A stretch of 8,492 nt of DNA from Rhodoferax sp. (GCA_028292305.1 JAQGMQ010000256.1:1-8492); one strand, 5' to 3'. Positions 1-6,556 are shown, counted from the stretch's first letter. A program made the numbers and translations. Notes: a model not told the origin generated them from the sequence alone.

Positions 1-15
1 TGCCGGCATGGGCAT

Positions 16-798
16 CTACCCGGCCATCCAGCCGCCATCGACGAGCAGGTTTTCACCGGTGATGTAAGAGGCCTCGTCCGACGCCAGGAACAGCGCCGCG
101 TTGGCCACGTCGGCCGGTGCGCCCAGGCGCGGCATGGGCGTGCGCGCGTGGGAATAGTCGAGCCACTTCGGCTCGATGGCGCGGCCGGTCTTGCCCGTCA
201 AGATCTTGCCCGGCGCCACCGCGTTGCAGACGATGCCGGCCTCGGCGTAGTCCACCGCGATCTGCCGCGTGATGTAGACCACGCCCGATTTGGAGGTGCC
301 ATAGGCGACGTCTTCGGGGCAGGCCACCATGCCGTGCTGCGACGAGATGTTGACCAGCCGGCCGCGCACGCCCTGTGCGCCTTCGAGTGGCTCCTGCGTC
401 AGCATGGCCCGCACCGCGGCACGTGCCATGAGGAACACGCTGGTGAGGTTCACGGCCATCACGCGGTTCCATTCGTCGAGCGTGGTCTCGGTCAGCGGCT
501 TGCCGTTGCCGATGGCCGCGTTGTTGACCAGCACGTCGAGCCGGCCGTAGCGGGCCAGTGCCAGGTCGACCACGGCCTGCACCTGCGCCTCGCTCGACAC
601 GTCGGTCTGCAAAAACTCGGCCTCGCAGCCCTGTGCCCGCAGCAGGTCAATGGTGGGCGTGCCGCCTTCGCGCACGGCGGTGGTCAGGTCGGCCAGCACC
701 AGGCGCGCGCCCTCGGCCGCGAAACGCAGCGCGATGGCGCGGCCGATGCCGGAGGCCGCGCCGCTGATCAGAATGGATTTGTTTTGGAGTCTTGCCAT
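16..798 (-). CDS. Classical short-chain dehydrogenase/reductase (SDR)
   Basis: This is a 260-residue cytosolic NAD(P)-dependent oxidoreductase with one Rossmann domain. Visible motifs are the nucleotide-binding SGAASGIG at residues 12-19, Asp37 after the second strand (favouring NAD over NADP), NNAA at 92-95, Asn117, and the catalytic set Ser153, Tyr166 and Lys170 (YGTSK). The end (ITGENLLVDGGW) is typical of the family. The start is the ATG beginning MARLQNKS; the frame stays open upstream, but that part has no SDR homology and overlaps the preceding gene. A 14-nt gap separates it from the upstream epimerase-type gene, so the two are probably co-transcribed as the last visible genes of the sigma-54 operon. 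The substrate cannot be read from sequence; oxidation of a hydroxy intermediate of the operon's pathway is an inference. Directly after its TAG, at 15, an ATG could begin another gene beyond the window edge. Confidence 0.93.
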   Translation of the reverse strand: MARLQNKSILISGAASGIGRAIALRFAAEGARLVLADLTTAVREGGTPTIDLLRAQGCEAEFLQTDVSSEAQVQAVVDLALARYGRLDVLVNNAAIGNGKPLTETTLDEWNRVMAVNLTSVFLMARAAVRAMLTQEPLEGAQGVRGRLVNISSQHGMVACPEDVAYGTSKSGVVYITRQIAVDYAEAGIVCNAVAPGKILTGKTGRAIEPKWLDYSHARTPMPRLGAPADVANAALFLASDEASYITGENLLVDGGWMAG

Positions 799-812
799 GG
801 TGTAAGTTGGGT

Positions 813-1787
813 TCAGGCCTGCCAGGCCATTTGGTCCTCGACCGCGGCGGCCAGGCTGACAGCTGGCGCCCAACCGGTGTCGGCCCGCAGCCGGTCGATG
901 CAAAGGCCGGCCCGGTCGACCGGCAGGTTGTAGCGCACGGTGGCGGCATCGGCGGGCTCGCCCGCCTCCAGCAGCCGCCACGACCAGCCGGGGTAGTTTG
1001 CCGCCAACCCTTCGCACCACTGCACCAGGTCGCTCATGGCCTGGCCGCCGACGTTGTAGAGCGTGTGCCGCAGCGCATCGCCTGCCAGCAGGGCCGCCAG
1101 CGCGCCGGCCGCGTCGCGCGAATAGAGCCAGTCGGCCCGCATGGCGCGCGGCAGCACCACCGGCTGGCCGCCGATTGCAGCGGCCATGATCTGCGCATGC
1201 GGACTCAGCGCATCGCGCACGCCGGTGGCGTATTCCCAGGGGCCATAGACCGGGCCGAGCCGGGCCACACGCACGTCCAGCCGGTACAGCGCGCCCAGGC
1301 GCAGCGCCGTCTGCTCGGAGGCCAGCTTGGTGATGCCGTACAGCGCCGCGGGCGCGGGCACCGAGGTGGCCTCGTCATATCGCGTGCCTGCCGGCGGCGT
1401 GACGCCATACACCGCCACCGAACTCAGCACCAGCACGCGGCGCACACCGCTGCGGCCCACAGCGCAGCGCTGCAGCAGGTTGGCCGTGCCGCCGATGTTG
1501 ACGTCGACGACGGCCATCGGTTCACGCGCCTCGCGCTCGGCGTTCGGGGTGATGGCGGCGGCATGCACCACGCGGTCGGCGTTGGCCGAGCGCAGCGCCG
1601 CGTCCACATCGATCGGGCAACGGATGTCGCCCAGCAGGATGCCGAGGCTGTCGCGGCCCAGGCGGGCCAGCATGGCGGCCGGCGGCGCGGCGCGGTCGAA
1701 CAGCACGACCTGTTCGCCATCGGCGCGCAGGCGTTCGGCCAGGGCCAGGCCGACAAAGCCCGCGCCGCCGGTGATCAGGGTGGTCAT
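813..1787 (-). CDS. NAD-dependent epimerase/dehydratase family protein (extended SDR)
   Basis: This 324-residue protein belongs to the extended SDR family that includes sugar-nucleotide epimerases and several sugar-acid dehydrogenases. The N-terminus carries the NAD motif TGGAGFVG (6-13) with Asp31 following the second strand. HAAA lies at 75-78, the LSS serines at 121-123, and the catalytic YGITK at 150-154 (Tyr150, Lys154). Its length suits the family. The start ATG lies 10 nt after the TAG of the upstream permease, and TAGGAA formed by that stop codon gives a usable ribosome site. In a catabolic operon with an importer and ureide enzymes, a dehydrogenase or epimerase acting on a small hydroxy acid is more plausible than nucleotide-sugar work, but this is inferred only. 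No signal peptide or membrane segment is seen. Confidence 0.92.
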   Translation of the reverse strand: MTTLITGGAGFVGLALAERLRADGEQVVLFDRAAPPAAMLARLGRDSLGILLGDIRCPIDVDAALRSANADRVVHAAAITPNAEREAREPMAVVDVNIGGTANLLQRCAVGRSGVRRVLVLSSVAVYGVTPPAGTRYDEATSVPAPAALYGITKLASEQTALRLGALYRLDVRVARLGPVYGPWEYATGVRDALSPHAQIMAAAIGGQPVVLPRAMRADWLYSRDAAGALAALLAGDALRHTLYNVGGQAMSDLVQWCEGLAANYPGWSWRLLEAGEPADAATVRYNLPVDRAGLCIDRLRADTGWAPAVSLAAAVEDQMAWQA

Positions 1788-1797
1788 GGCAACATTC

Positions 1798-2469
1798 CTA
1801 ACGCGAGACGATCATGCGGCGCTCCAGGCGCGCCACCCAGCGGGCCAGCGGCCACAGCAGCACGAAGAACACCACCGCCGCCGCCATCAGCGGCGTGGGG
1901 TTGTAGGTCTGCTCCTGGGCGACGCGGGCCGAGCGCAACAGCTCGGGCAAGGCCACCATGGACGCGATCGAGGTGGTCTTGATCAGCTCGAGCGAATTGC
2001 TGGCCAGCGGTGCCAGCACGTTGCGCACCGCCTGCGGCAAGACGATCACCAGCACCAGGCGCAGCGGCTTGAAACCCAGCGCCCGCGCGGCTTCGCGCTG
2101 GCCCTTGGGTACCGAGTTGATGCCGGCCCGGAAGATCTCGCCGAAGTAGCCCGAGTTGTTCAGCACCAGCGCCAGCACCACGGCCGCGAAGCCACTGAGC
2201 TTGAGGCCGAAGAACGGCAGGCCGAAATAGATCAGCACCAGCAGCACCAGCACCGGGAACGAACGGAACAGGTCGATGTAGACCAGCAGCAGCGCGCGCA
2301 GCCAGCGTAGCTCGAAGCTGTACAACACGGCGATCGCCAACCCGGCCAGGCAGGCCAGCGGCAGCGCCACCAGGGCCAGCAAAAACGACAGTTGCACGCC
2401 CTGCAGCAGCAGCGGCCAGATCAGCAGAAACGAATCCAGGTTGGCGAAATTCTCGAGCAGCAATTCCAT
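1798..2469 (-). CDS. Polar amino acid-type ABC transporter permease (second of pair)
   Basis: This is a 223-residue inner-membrane permease of the HisM/HisQ/GlnP type. About five hydrophobic segments are visible, the first around residues 23-50, then about 58-82, 93-108 and 190-210. The cytoplasmic EAA loop that contacts the ATPase is clear at about 127-146 (EAARALGFKPLR...LPQ). The N-terminal half of the pair is collinear with the preceding permease, including YxDLFR near 64-69 and YFG at 81-83, so the two probably form a heterodimeric channel. The ATG follows the stop of the upstream permease by one nucleotide, and GGGGAG six bases upstream serves as ribosome site. No ATP-binding subunit is found in the window. 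Confidence 0.95.
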   Translation of the reverse strand: MELLLENFANLDSFLLIWPLLLQGVQLSFLLALVALPLACLAGLAIAVLYSFELRWLRALLLVYIDLFRSFPVLVLLVLIYFGLPFFGLKLSGFAAVVLALVLNNSGYFGEIFRAGINSVPKGQREAARALGFKPLRLVLVIVLPQAVRNVLAPLASNSLELIKTTSIASMVALPELLRSARVAQEQTYNPTPLMAAAVVFFVLLWPLARWVARLERRMIVSR

Positions 2470-2470
2470 C

Positions 2471-3142
2471 TCAGGCTCCCCTGGTCTGGGTGTGCTCGAC
2501 CCAGCGGCTGGCCACCACCAATGGCAGGAACAGCGCCAGATAGAGCGCCGCGGCCAGCGTCAGCGGCGACGGGTTGGCCACCAGCGACATGAAGCTCTGC
2601 GCCTGGCCCAGCGTCTCGGGCAGCGACACGGCCGTGCCCAGCGCCGTGCCCTTGCTGATCGAGATCGCGCGGTTGGTCAGCATCGGGATCGCCAGGCGCC
2701 AGGCCTGCGGCAGGATGATCCTGAACAGGCTGCGCATCGGCCCGAAGCCGAGCGCCCGGGCCGCATCGGTCTGGCCGCGCGGCACGGCCTGCATGGCCGA
2801 CCAGAAGATCTCGCAGGCAAAGGCCGACAGCACCGCGCCGAGCGCCAGCACCGTGGTCACGAAGGGCGACAGCGTCAGCCCCACATACGGCATGCCGAAA
2901 TACAGCACGATGATGATCACCAGTTGCGGCAAGGTGCGAAACAGGTCCACGTAGGCAACGATCAGCGCATCGGCCACGCGCAGCCGCATCGAGCGCAGCA
3001 CCGCCAGGCCCAGGCCCAGGGCCAACCCGAGCACGATCACCAGGATCGACACCAGCACCGTCAGGCCGAAGCCCTGCAGCACCGAGGGCCAGGCCTTGGC
3101 CATGACCTCGAAGTTGAAAAAGTTGTCTAGAAGCCTGTCCAC
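2471..3142 (-). CDS. Polar amino acid-type ABC transporter permease (first of pair)
   Basis: This 223-residue inner-membrane permease is the partner of the next gene. Hydrophobic segments are near 22-48, 70-82, 93-113 and 192-212. The EAA loop is at about 126-146 (DAARALGFGPMR...ILPQ). I chose the GTG start at 3142. The residues it produces (MDRLLDNFFNFEV) align with the N-terminus of the second permease (MELLLENFANLDS), both proteins then have exactly 223 residues, and the start falls 31 nt after the binding-protein stop. The frame stays open further upstream, but that part overlaps the binding-protein gene and has no membrane character. An ATG at 3103 would cut off conserved residues. The ribosome site is weak, so coupling to the upstream gene is likely. 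Confidence 0.93.
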   Translation of the reverse strand: MDRLLDNFFNFEVMAKAWPSVLQGFGLTVLVSILVIVLGLALGLGLAVLRSMRLRVADALIVAYVDLFRTLPQLVIIIVLYFGMPYVGLTLSPFVTTVLALGAVLSAFACEIFWSAMQAVPRGQTDAARALGFGPMRSLFRIILPQAWRLAIPMLTNRAISISKGTALGTAVSLPETLGQAQSFMSLVANPSPLTLAAALYLALFLPLVVASRWVEHTQTRGA

Positions 3143-3173
3143 GGTGCGGGTTCCGGTGCTGGAGCCAAGGGGC

Positions 3174-4046
3174 TTATTTGCAGACCGGCGCGGCCGAGGT
3201 CGGCACGTAGCCCTTGAAGTTAGGCGCGCCATAACCCGGGTAGGTGGTGACCAGGGCCGAGCCGGCTTCAGGCACCGAGCCGTACCACTTCTCATGCAGC
3301 TTGGCCACCGTGCCGTCCATCTTCATGCACTTCAGCACGTCGTCGACCTTGTTGCGGTAGTCCACGCTTTCGGGGCGGAACGCGTAGCCGAAATTGCGGC
3401 TGGCGCTGAAGTCCTTGTAGGCCACCTTGATCGCCTTGTTCTTGCTCGCGGCGTAGATGGTGGTGGGCACTTCGTTGATGGTGGCGAACGCACGGTTGGT
3501 CAGCACCGCCTGCACGCTGTCGGGGAAGGTGTCGTAGCGCTGCACTTCGAAGCCGTAGGTGGCGGCGTTGGCCGTGGCCCAGGTGTCCGACAGGGTGCCG
3601 CGGTTCACGGCGACGGCCTTGCCCTTGAGGTCGTCGAAGCCCTTCATGTCGTTGGCCGCCTTCACCAGGAAGCCGTTGCCGGTGGACATGATCGGCTGTG
3701 AAAACACCATGCGCTCGGCGCGTTCGGCGGTGATGTTCAGCGGGTTCACCGTGAACTCGATGCGCTTGGCGAACAAGGCCGCGAACAGGGCCGAGAAGTT
3801 GACGTCGACGATTTCCACGCTCGGGCGCTTCAGGCGCTTGGCGACTTCGTTGATCAGGTCGACGCCGAAGCCTTCAGGGCCGTTCACGCCGCGCACGATC
3901 CACGGCGCGACGCCGAAGTCGCTGCCCACCACCAGGGGTTTGTCGGACGGGTGGTCGGCCTCCTGCGCCTGCGCGGGCAGCGCCGCGAGCATGGCGAGGG
4001 CCACGCCGGAGAGAACGAAGTTGCGAACAAGCGCGGTGACTGCCAT
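3174..4046 (-). CDS. Periplasmic amino acid-type ABC substrate-binding protein
   Basis: This is a 290-residue family-3 solute-binding protein (SBP_bac_3). A Sec signal peptide covers about residues 1-27, with a basic start, a hydrophobic core and likely cleavage after PAQA. The mature fold shows the usual landmarks: GFGVDLINEVAKR (59-71), ITAERAERM with Arg109 at the place of the carboxylate-binding Arg in HisJ-like proteins, and FSQP (115-118). Where relatives usually have an Asp for the ligand amino group, this protein appears to have Glu192 (INEVPTTIY), judged by eye. It has only two cysteines, Cys240 and Cys289, which may tie down a C-terminal tail. A strong AGGAG lies six bases before the ATG, suiting high expression. 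The gene sits between puuE and the two permeases. The ligand is probably an alpha-amino or ureido acid; this is inferred. Confidence 0.95.
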   Translation of the reverse strand: MAVTALVRNFVLSGVALAMLAALPAQAQEADHPSDKPLVVGSDFGVAPWIVRGVNGPEGFGVDLINEVAKRLKRPSVEIVDVNFSALFAALFAKRIEFTVNPLNITAERAERMVFSQPIMSTGNGFLVKAANDMKGFDDLKGKAVAVNRGTLSDTWATANAATYGFEVQRYDTFPDSVQAVLTNRAFATINEVPTTIYAASKNKAIKVAYKDFSASRNFGYAFRPESVDYRNKVDDVLKCMKMDGTVAKLHEKWYGSVPEAGSALVTTYPGYGAPNFKGYVPTSAAPVCK

Positions 4047-4086
4047 GGAGGACTCCTGTGGATTGAGAGAGAAAAAAACGATGCGA

Positions 4087-4995
4087 TCAGGTGGGCGCGT
4101 GGTGCGTGTGCCAGTGCCTGGCGATGTCGGCCCGGCCGCACACCCACACGTCCGGGTGCTGGCGCACGTGGTCCAGAAAACGTTCGAAGCCGGCGGCGCG
4201 GCCCGGGTGGCCGGCCACGCGCAGGTGCACGCCGACCGACATCATCTTCGGCGCGGTGCGGCCTTCGCGGTACAACATGTCGAAGCTGTCCTTCAGGTAG
4301 TCGAAGAACTGCTGGCCCGTGCTCATGCCGCCGCGCATGAACTTGGCGTCGTTGTTGGCCAGGCTGTAGGGCACGACCAGGTGCGGGCGCGGCTCGTCCT
4401 GGTGCAGCCAGTAGGGCAGCTCGTCGTTGTAGGCGTCGGAGTCGTAGAGGAAACCGCCCTCCTCGCGCACCAGGCGGCGGGTGTTCAGGCCCGGGCCGTA
4501 GCGGCAGTACCAGCCCAGTGGCCGCTGGCCGACGGTGCGGGTGATGCTCTCCACCGTGCGGCGAATGCGTTCGCGTTCCTCGGCTTCGCTGAAGAACTGG
4601 TGCCGCTCCCAGCGCCAGCCATGGGCGCACACGTCATAACCCAGCTGGCCGATGGCGGCGCAGACTTCCGGGTTGCGTTCCAGCGCCAGCGCACAGCCGA
4701 AGATGGTGGCCGGCAGGCCGCGTTCGGCCAGGAGCCGGGTGATGCGCCAGAAGCCGACCCGGCTGCCGTATTCGAACATCGACTCGGCCGCCAGGTCGCG
4801 GCCGTCGAAAGCGCCGGCGCCGCCTTCGGTCAGACCCGATTCGCTGGCCGCGTCGCCGTCGGGCACCGAAGGCTCCGAGCCTTCCTCGTAGTTGATGCAG
4901 ATGTTCAGTGCCAGGCGGGCGTCGCCGGGCCAGCGCGGCTGCGGCGGGTTGGCGCCGTAACCGATGAAGTCGCGGGGGTGCAGCGCAGCGCTCAT
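4087..4995 (-). CDS. puuE: PuuE-type allantoinase (polysaccharide deacetylase family)
   Basis: This 302-residue cytosolic protein has the NodB/polysaccharide-deacetylase fold and the signatures of the PuuE group, the metal-independent allantoinases that open allantoin to allantoate. Visible markers are RDFIGYGANPP (8-18), INYEEGSE (34-41) in place of the usual metal-binding Asp motif, ESMFEYGSR (71-79), AHGWRW (124-129), RPLGWY (158-163), LNTRRLV (170-176) and GGFLYDSD (180-187). Length matches the family. Its ATG overlaps the allA stop (ATGA), and AGAGGA lies five bases upstream. The pairing with an AllA-like lyase and an importer supports ureide breakdown. Allantoicase, needed between the two reactions in the classical route, is missing from the window, so a different cyclic amide or ureide is possible. 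The fold assignment is very sure and the exact substrate less so. Confidence 0.9.
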   Translation of the reverse strand: MSAALHPRDFIGYGANPPQPRWPGDARLALNICINYEEGSEPSVPDGDAASESGLTEGGAGAFDGRDLAAESMFEYGSRVGFWRITRLLAERGLPATIFGCALALERNPEVCAAIGQLGYDVCAHGWRWERHQFFSEAEERERIRRTVESITRTVGQRPLGWYCRYGPGLNTRRLVREEGGFLYDSDAYNDELPYWLHQDEPRPHLVVPYSLANNDAKFMRGGMSTGQQFFDYLKDSFDMLYREGRTAPKMMSVGVHLRVAGHPGRAAGFERFLDHVRQHPDVWVCGRADIARHWHTHHAPT

Positions 4996-5519
4996 GGCGT
5001 TCCTCTCTCGGCCTCGACCAGCCGAACCGGCGCGGCCAGCGGCACGAAGATGTCATCACCGCCTGACGCGGAAAAGCTCATGCACACCACGAACTTGGCC
5101 GGCGCCTGCAGCACCGTCAGGCCGTGGTGCCAGACGTTGCGCGCATAGGTCACGCCCTGGTCGGCCGCCGCTTCGAAGGCGCGCAGCGTGGCCAGGTCGG
5201 GCGCGCCGCTGGCATCGGCGTGGCACACCACCACCAGGTAGGCGCATCCGTTGATGGGCAGGAAGGTCTGGGTCGAAAACGGATGCCGTTCCAGCGCCTT
5301 CAAGTCCAGCGGCAACTGCGCGGCGCTGGCCACGGTGGCTACCCACAGGCGCGGGTCAACGGCCGCTGACGTGCGGTCGAACGCGGCAGCCACATGGTTG
5401 CGGCGCGCGTCGCTGGCAAGCTGCACCACGTCACCGAAAGGCGTGAAGGCCTGCGGCGTGAGCGGTTCCGGGGTCAGTCGGATGCCGGGCGGCGGCGTGT
5501 GGGTCTCTGGCATCGTCAT
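4992..5519 (-). CDS. allA: Ureidoglycolate lyase family protein (AllA-like)
   Basis: The family enzyme splits ureidoglycolate into glyoxylate and urea at the end of the allantoin route. The 175-residue product matches in its core: FTPFGDVV (25-32), LERHPFSTQTFLP (76-88), APDLATLRAF (106-115) and GVTYARNVWHHGL (122-134). The tail differs from E. coli AllA as I recall it: the DRGG segment there is replaced by SFSASGGDDIFVP here (148-160), so the substrate may have shifted. Start choice is uncertain. ATGs at 5558, 5519 and 5513 are all in frame and none has a clear ribosome site. I prefer 5519 because 5558 falls in the loop of an inverted repeat close to the predicted transcript start. This is the first gene of the operon, about 58 nt after that predicted start, and it overlaps puuE by ATGA. 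Confidence 0.88.
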   Translation of the reverse strand: MTMPETHTPPPGIRLTPEPLTPQAFTPFGDVVQLASDARRNHVAAAFDRTSAAVDPRLWVATVASAAQLPLDLKALERHPFSTQTFLPINGCAYLVVVCHADASGAPDLATLRAFEAAADQGVTYARNVWHHGLTVLQAPAKFVVCMSFSASGGDDIFVPLAAPVRLVEAERGTP

Positions 5520-5543
5520 TGAATTTGGCTGATGGCTGGCGTG

Positions 5544-5585
5544 AAAAACAGAAAGCATCCCAGTGGTATCCCACCTGCTTTCTGT
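5544..5585 (-). terminator. 10-bp perfect inverted repeat with T run (terminator or operator)
   Basis: On the minus strand ACAGAAAGCA (5585-5576) pairs perfectly with TGCTTTCTGT (5557-5548) across an 18-nt spacer, and a TTTT run follows at once. This resembles an intrinsic terminator facing allA. The spacer contains a smaller GTGG/CCAC inverted repeat and two copies of TGGGAT spaced 11 bp, which would also suit a protein operator. The sigma-54 start predicted at about 5577 lies inside the upstream arm, so a transcript starting there would lack nearly all of that arm and could not fold the stem. Confidence 0.5.
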
Positions 5586-5586
5586 G

Positions 5587-5604
5587 TAGCACGGAGCGTG
5601 CCAA
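5587..5604 (-). promoter_or_regulatory. Sigma-54 (-24/-12) promoter for the allA operon
   Basis: The minus strand reads TTGGCACG-CTCC-GTGCTA. This matches the RpoN consensus YTGGCACG-N4-TTGCW except for one base (G for the first T of TTGC), and it keeps the essential GG and GC with ten bases between them. Counting 12 from the GC puts transcription start near 5577, ahead of all three possible allA starts. Sigma-54 control fits nitrogen-scavenging genes. The same bases hold a short palindrome (GCACG-GAG-CGTGC), a possible alternative reading as an operator. Confidence 0.7.
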
Positions 5605-5657
5605 CCGAAATCGGAGACTTTGGGTCTTCAAGCGAGGACTTTGCAGCCGCTCGCCCC

Positions 5658-5696
5658 AAAAACAAACGGGCCGCGCACCAGATCGTTGCCGGCCCG
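5658..5696 (-). terminator. Rho-independent terminator of the phnX operon
   Basis: On the minus strand, 32 nt after the phnX stop, CGGGCCG (5696-5690) pairs with CGGCCCG (5673-5667) through a loop of about 16 nt. TTTGTTTTT (5666-5658) follows directly. The seven-base all-GC stem plus the T-rich tract in the direction of transcription makes this a convincing end point for the phosphonate operon. The long loop is its only weakness. Confidence 0.72.
5675..5689. promoter_or_regulatory. Possible NtrC-binding dyad
   Basis: The plus strand reads GCACC-AGATC-GTTGC. The NtrC (NRI) site is about GCACC-N5-GGTGC, so there is one mismatch in ten defined bases. Its centre lies about 105 bp upstream of the predicted sigma-54 start, a usual distance for such an activator. 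It sits inside the loop region of the phnX terminator, and only one copy was seen, so this is tentative. Confidence 0.3.
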
Positions 5697-5728
5697 CGTC
5701 ATGGCGGTGTGCGTGGTTGGCGGTGCGC

Positions 5729-6556
5729 TCAGGGGCGCTGGCCCAGCGCCAGCCGTCGGGCGATGTCGTCCAGCACCGGCAACAGGTCGGCCACGGAATC
5801 GATCACGTAGTGCGCGCCGGCCGCCTTGAGCTTGGCCGTGGCCTCTTCGCGCAGCGTCTGCTGGCGCGCCTTGTCCAGTGCCTGCCAGTCGGCCAGGTTC
5901 AGGCCGACGGCGTTGCCGCTGACGGCCAGGCCCACCGCCCAGGTCCCGGCGTTGAGGCCTTCCTCCAGGCCGACACCGGTGTCGTCCACCTTGACCACGG
6001 TGTGCGGCGGCCACACCCCCAGATCGGCGAATGTGCGGTACATCATCAGCGGCGATGGCCGGCCTGCCGCCAGGTCGCCGGCGCAGACCAGGCTGTCGGG
6101 TACGTAGCCGCCTTTGGCCGCGATCGGCGTGACCACGTCCATGATCGGCCGGTTGTATCCGGTGGTCGAGCCGATCTTCAGGCCGCGCGCGCGGAGCGTG
6201 TTCACCATCTCCACCGCACCGGGAATGAAACCGGCGAAGTCGGCCACCACGGCGGCGTTCATGGGTGTGAAGACTTCATACAGGTGGTCGACATCGGCAT
6301 CGCTGAAGGGCTTGCCATGGGCGGCGGCCCATTGCGCGGCGATGCGCGGCAGCGCGCCCAGGGCGTGGATGTGGTCCCACTTGGCCATGCCCATCGGGTC
6401 GCGGGCTTCGTCGATGGTCAGCTGCACGCCGAACTTATCGAAGAGCCGCACGAAGGCGCCCATGGGCGCGCAGGAGCCGAAGTCGAGGATGGTGCCGGCC
6501 CAGTCGAAGACGACGGCGGTGAGTTGGTTGTGGTCGGTGCTTGTCATGTTGTTCAT
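5729..6556 (-). CDS. phnX: Phosphonoacetaldehyde hydrolase (phosphonatase)
   Basis: The 275-residue enzyme cleaves the C-P bond of phosphonoacetaldehyde to acetaldehyde and phosphate in the cytosol. It is a HAD-superfamily protein with the phosphonatase signature: nucleophile Asp18 in FDWAGT, where Ala20 replaces the second Asp of ordinary HAD phosphatases, and Schiff-base Lys59 in MGMAKWDH. The 41-residue spacing matches Asp12/Lys53 of the Bacillus cereus enzyme. Further landmarks are STTGYNR (130-136), GRPSP with Arg166, and VDDTGVG with Asp191/Asp192, all at a constant offset of six from the Bacillus numbering as I recall it. The ATG lies 9 nt after the stop of the FAD oxidase gene; an ATG three codons later is also possible. 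It is the last gene of its operon. Confidence 0.96.
   Translation of the reverse strand: MNNMTSTDHNQLTAVVFDWAGTILDFGSCAPMGAFVRLFDKFGVQLTIDEARDPMGMAKWDHIHALGALPRIAAQWAAAHGKPFSDADVDHLYEVFTPMNAAVVADFAGFIPGAVEMVNTLRARGLKIGSTTGYNRPIMDVVTPIAAKGGYVPDSLVCAGDLAAGRPSPLMMYRTFADLGVWPPHTVVKVDDTGVGLEEGLNAGTWAVGLAVSGNAVGLNLADWQALDKARQQTLREEATAKLKAAGAHYVIDSVADLLPVLDDIARRLALGQRP

Noticed and set aside
1..15. A possible next gene starting at the ATG directly after the SDR stop
   Set aside because: Only five codons (MPMPA) are visible and no clear ribosome site is present, so it cannot be supported as a gene from this window.
799..1020. N-terminal extension of the classical SDR to an ATG at 1020
   Set aside because: The extra 74 residues are Arg/Gly-rich without homology and overlap the end of the upstream gene; the family N-terminus begins at 798.
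792..1982. A 396-codon plus-strand open frame opposite the epimerase-type gene
   Set aside because: Same antisense shadow pattern; it also crosses the gene boundary at 1787-1798 without sense.
3143..3295. Extension of the first permease to an ATG at 3295
   Set aside because: It would overlap the binding-protein gene by about 120 nt, and the added residues are not membrane-like; the GTG at 3142 aligns with the sister permease.
3559..5148. A 529-codon plus-strand open frame opposite the binding protein and puuE
   Set aside because: It is a mirror frame of well-supported genes, with low-complexity Val/Ala/His/Gln content and no motif.
5589..5601. Short palindrome GCACG-GAG-CGTGC as a separate operator
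   Set aside because: It coincides exactly with the sigma-54 elements, which explain the same bases better.
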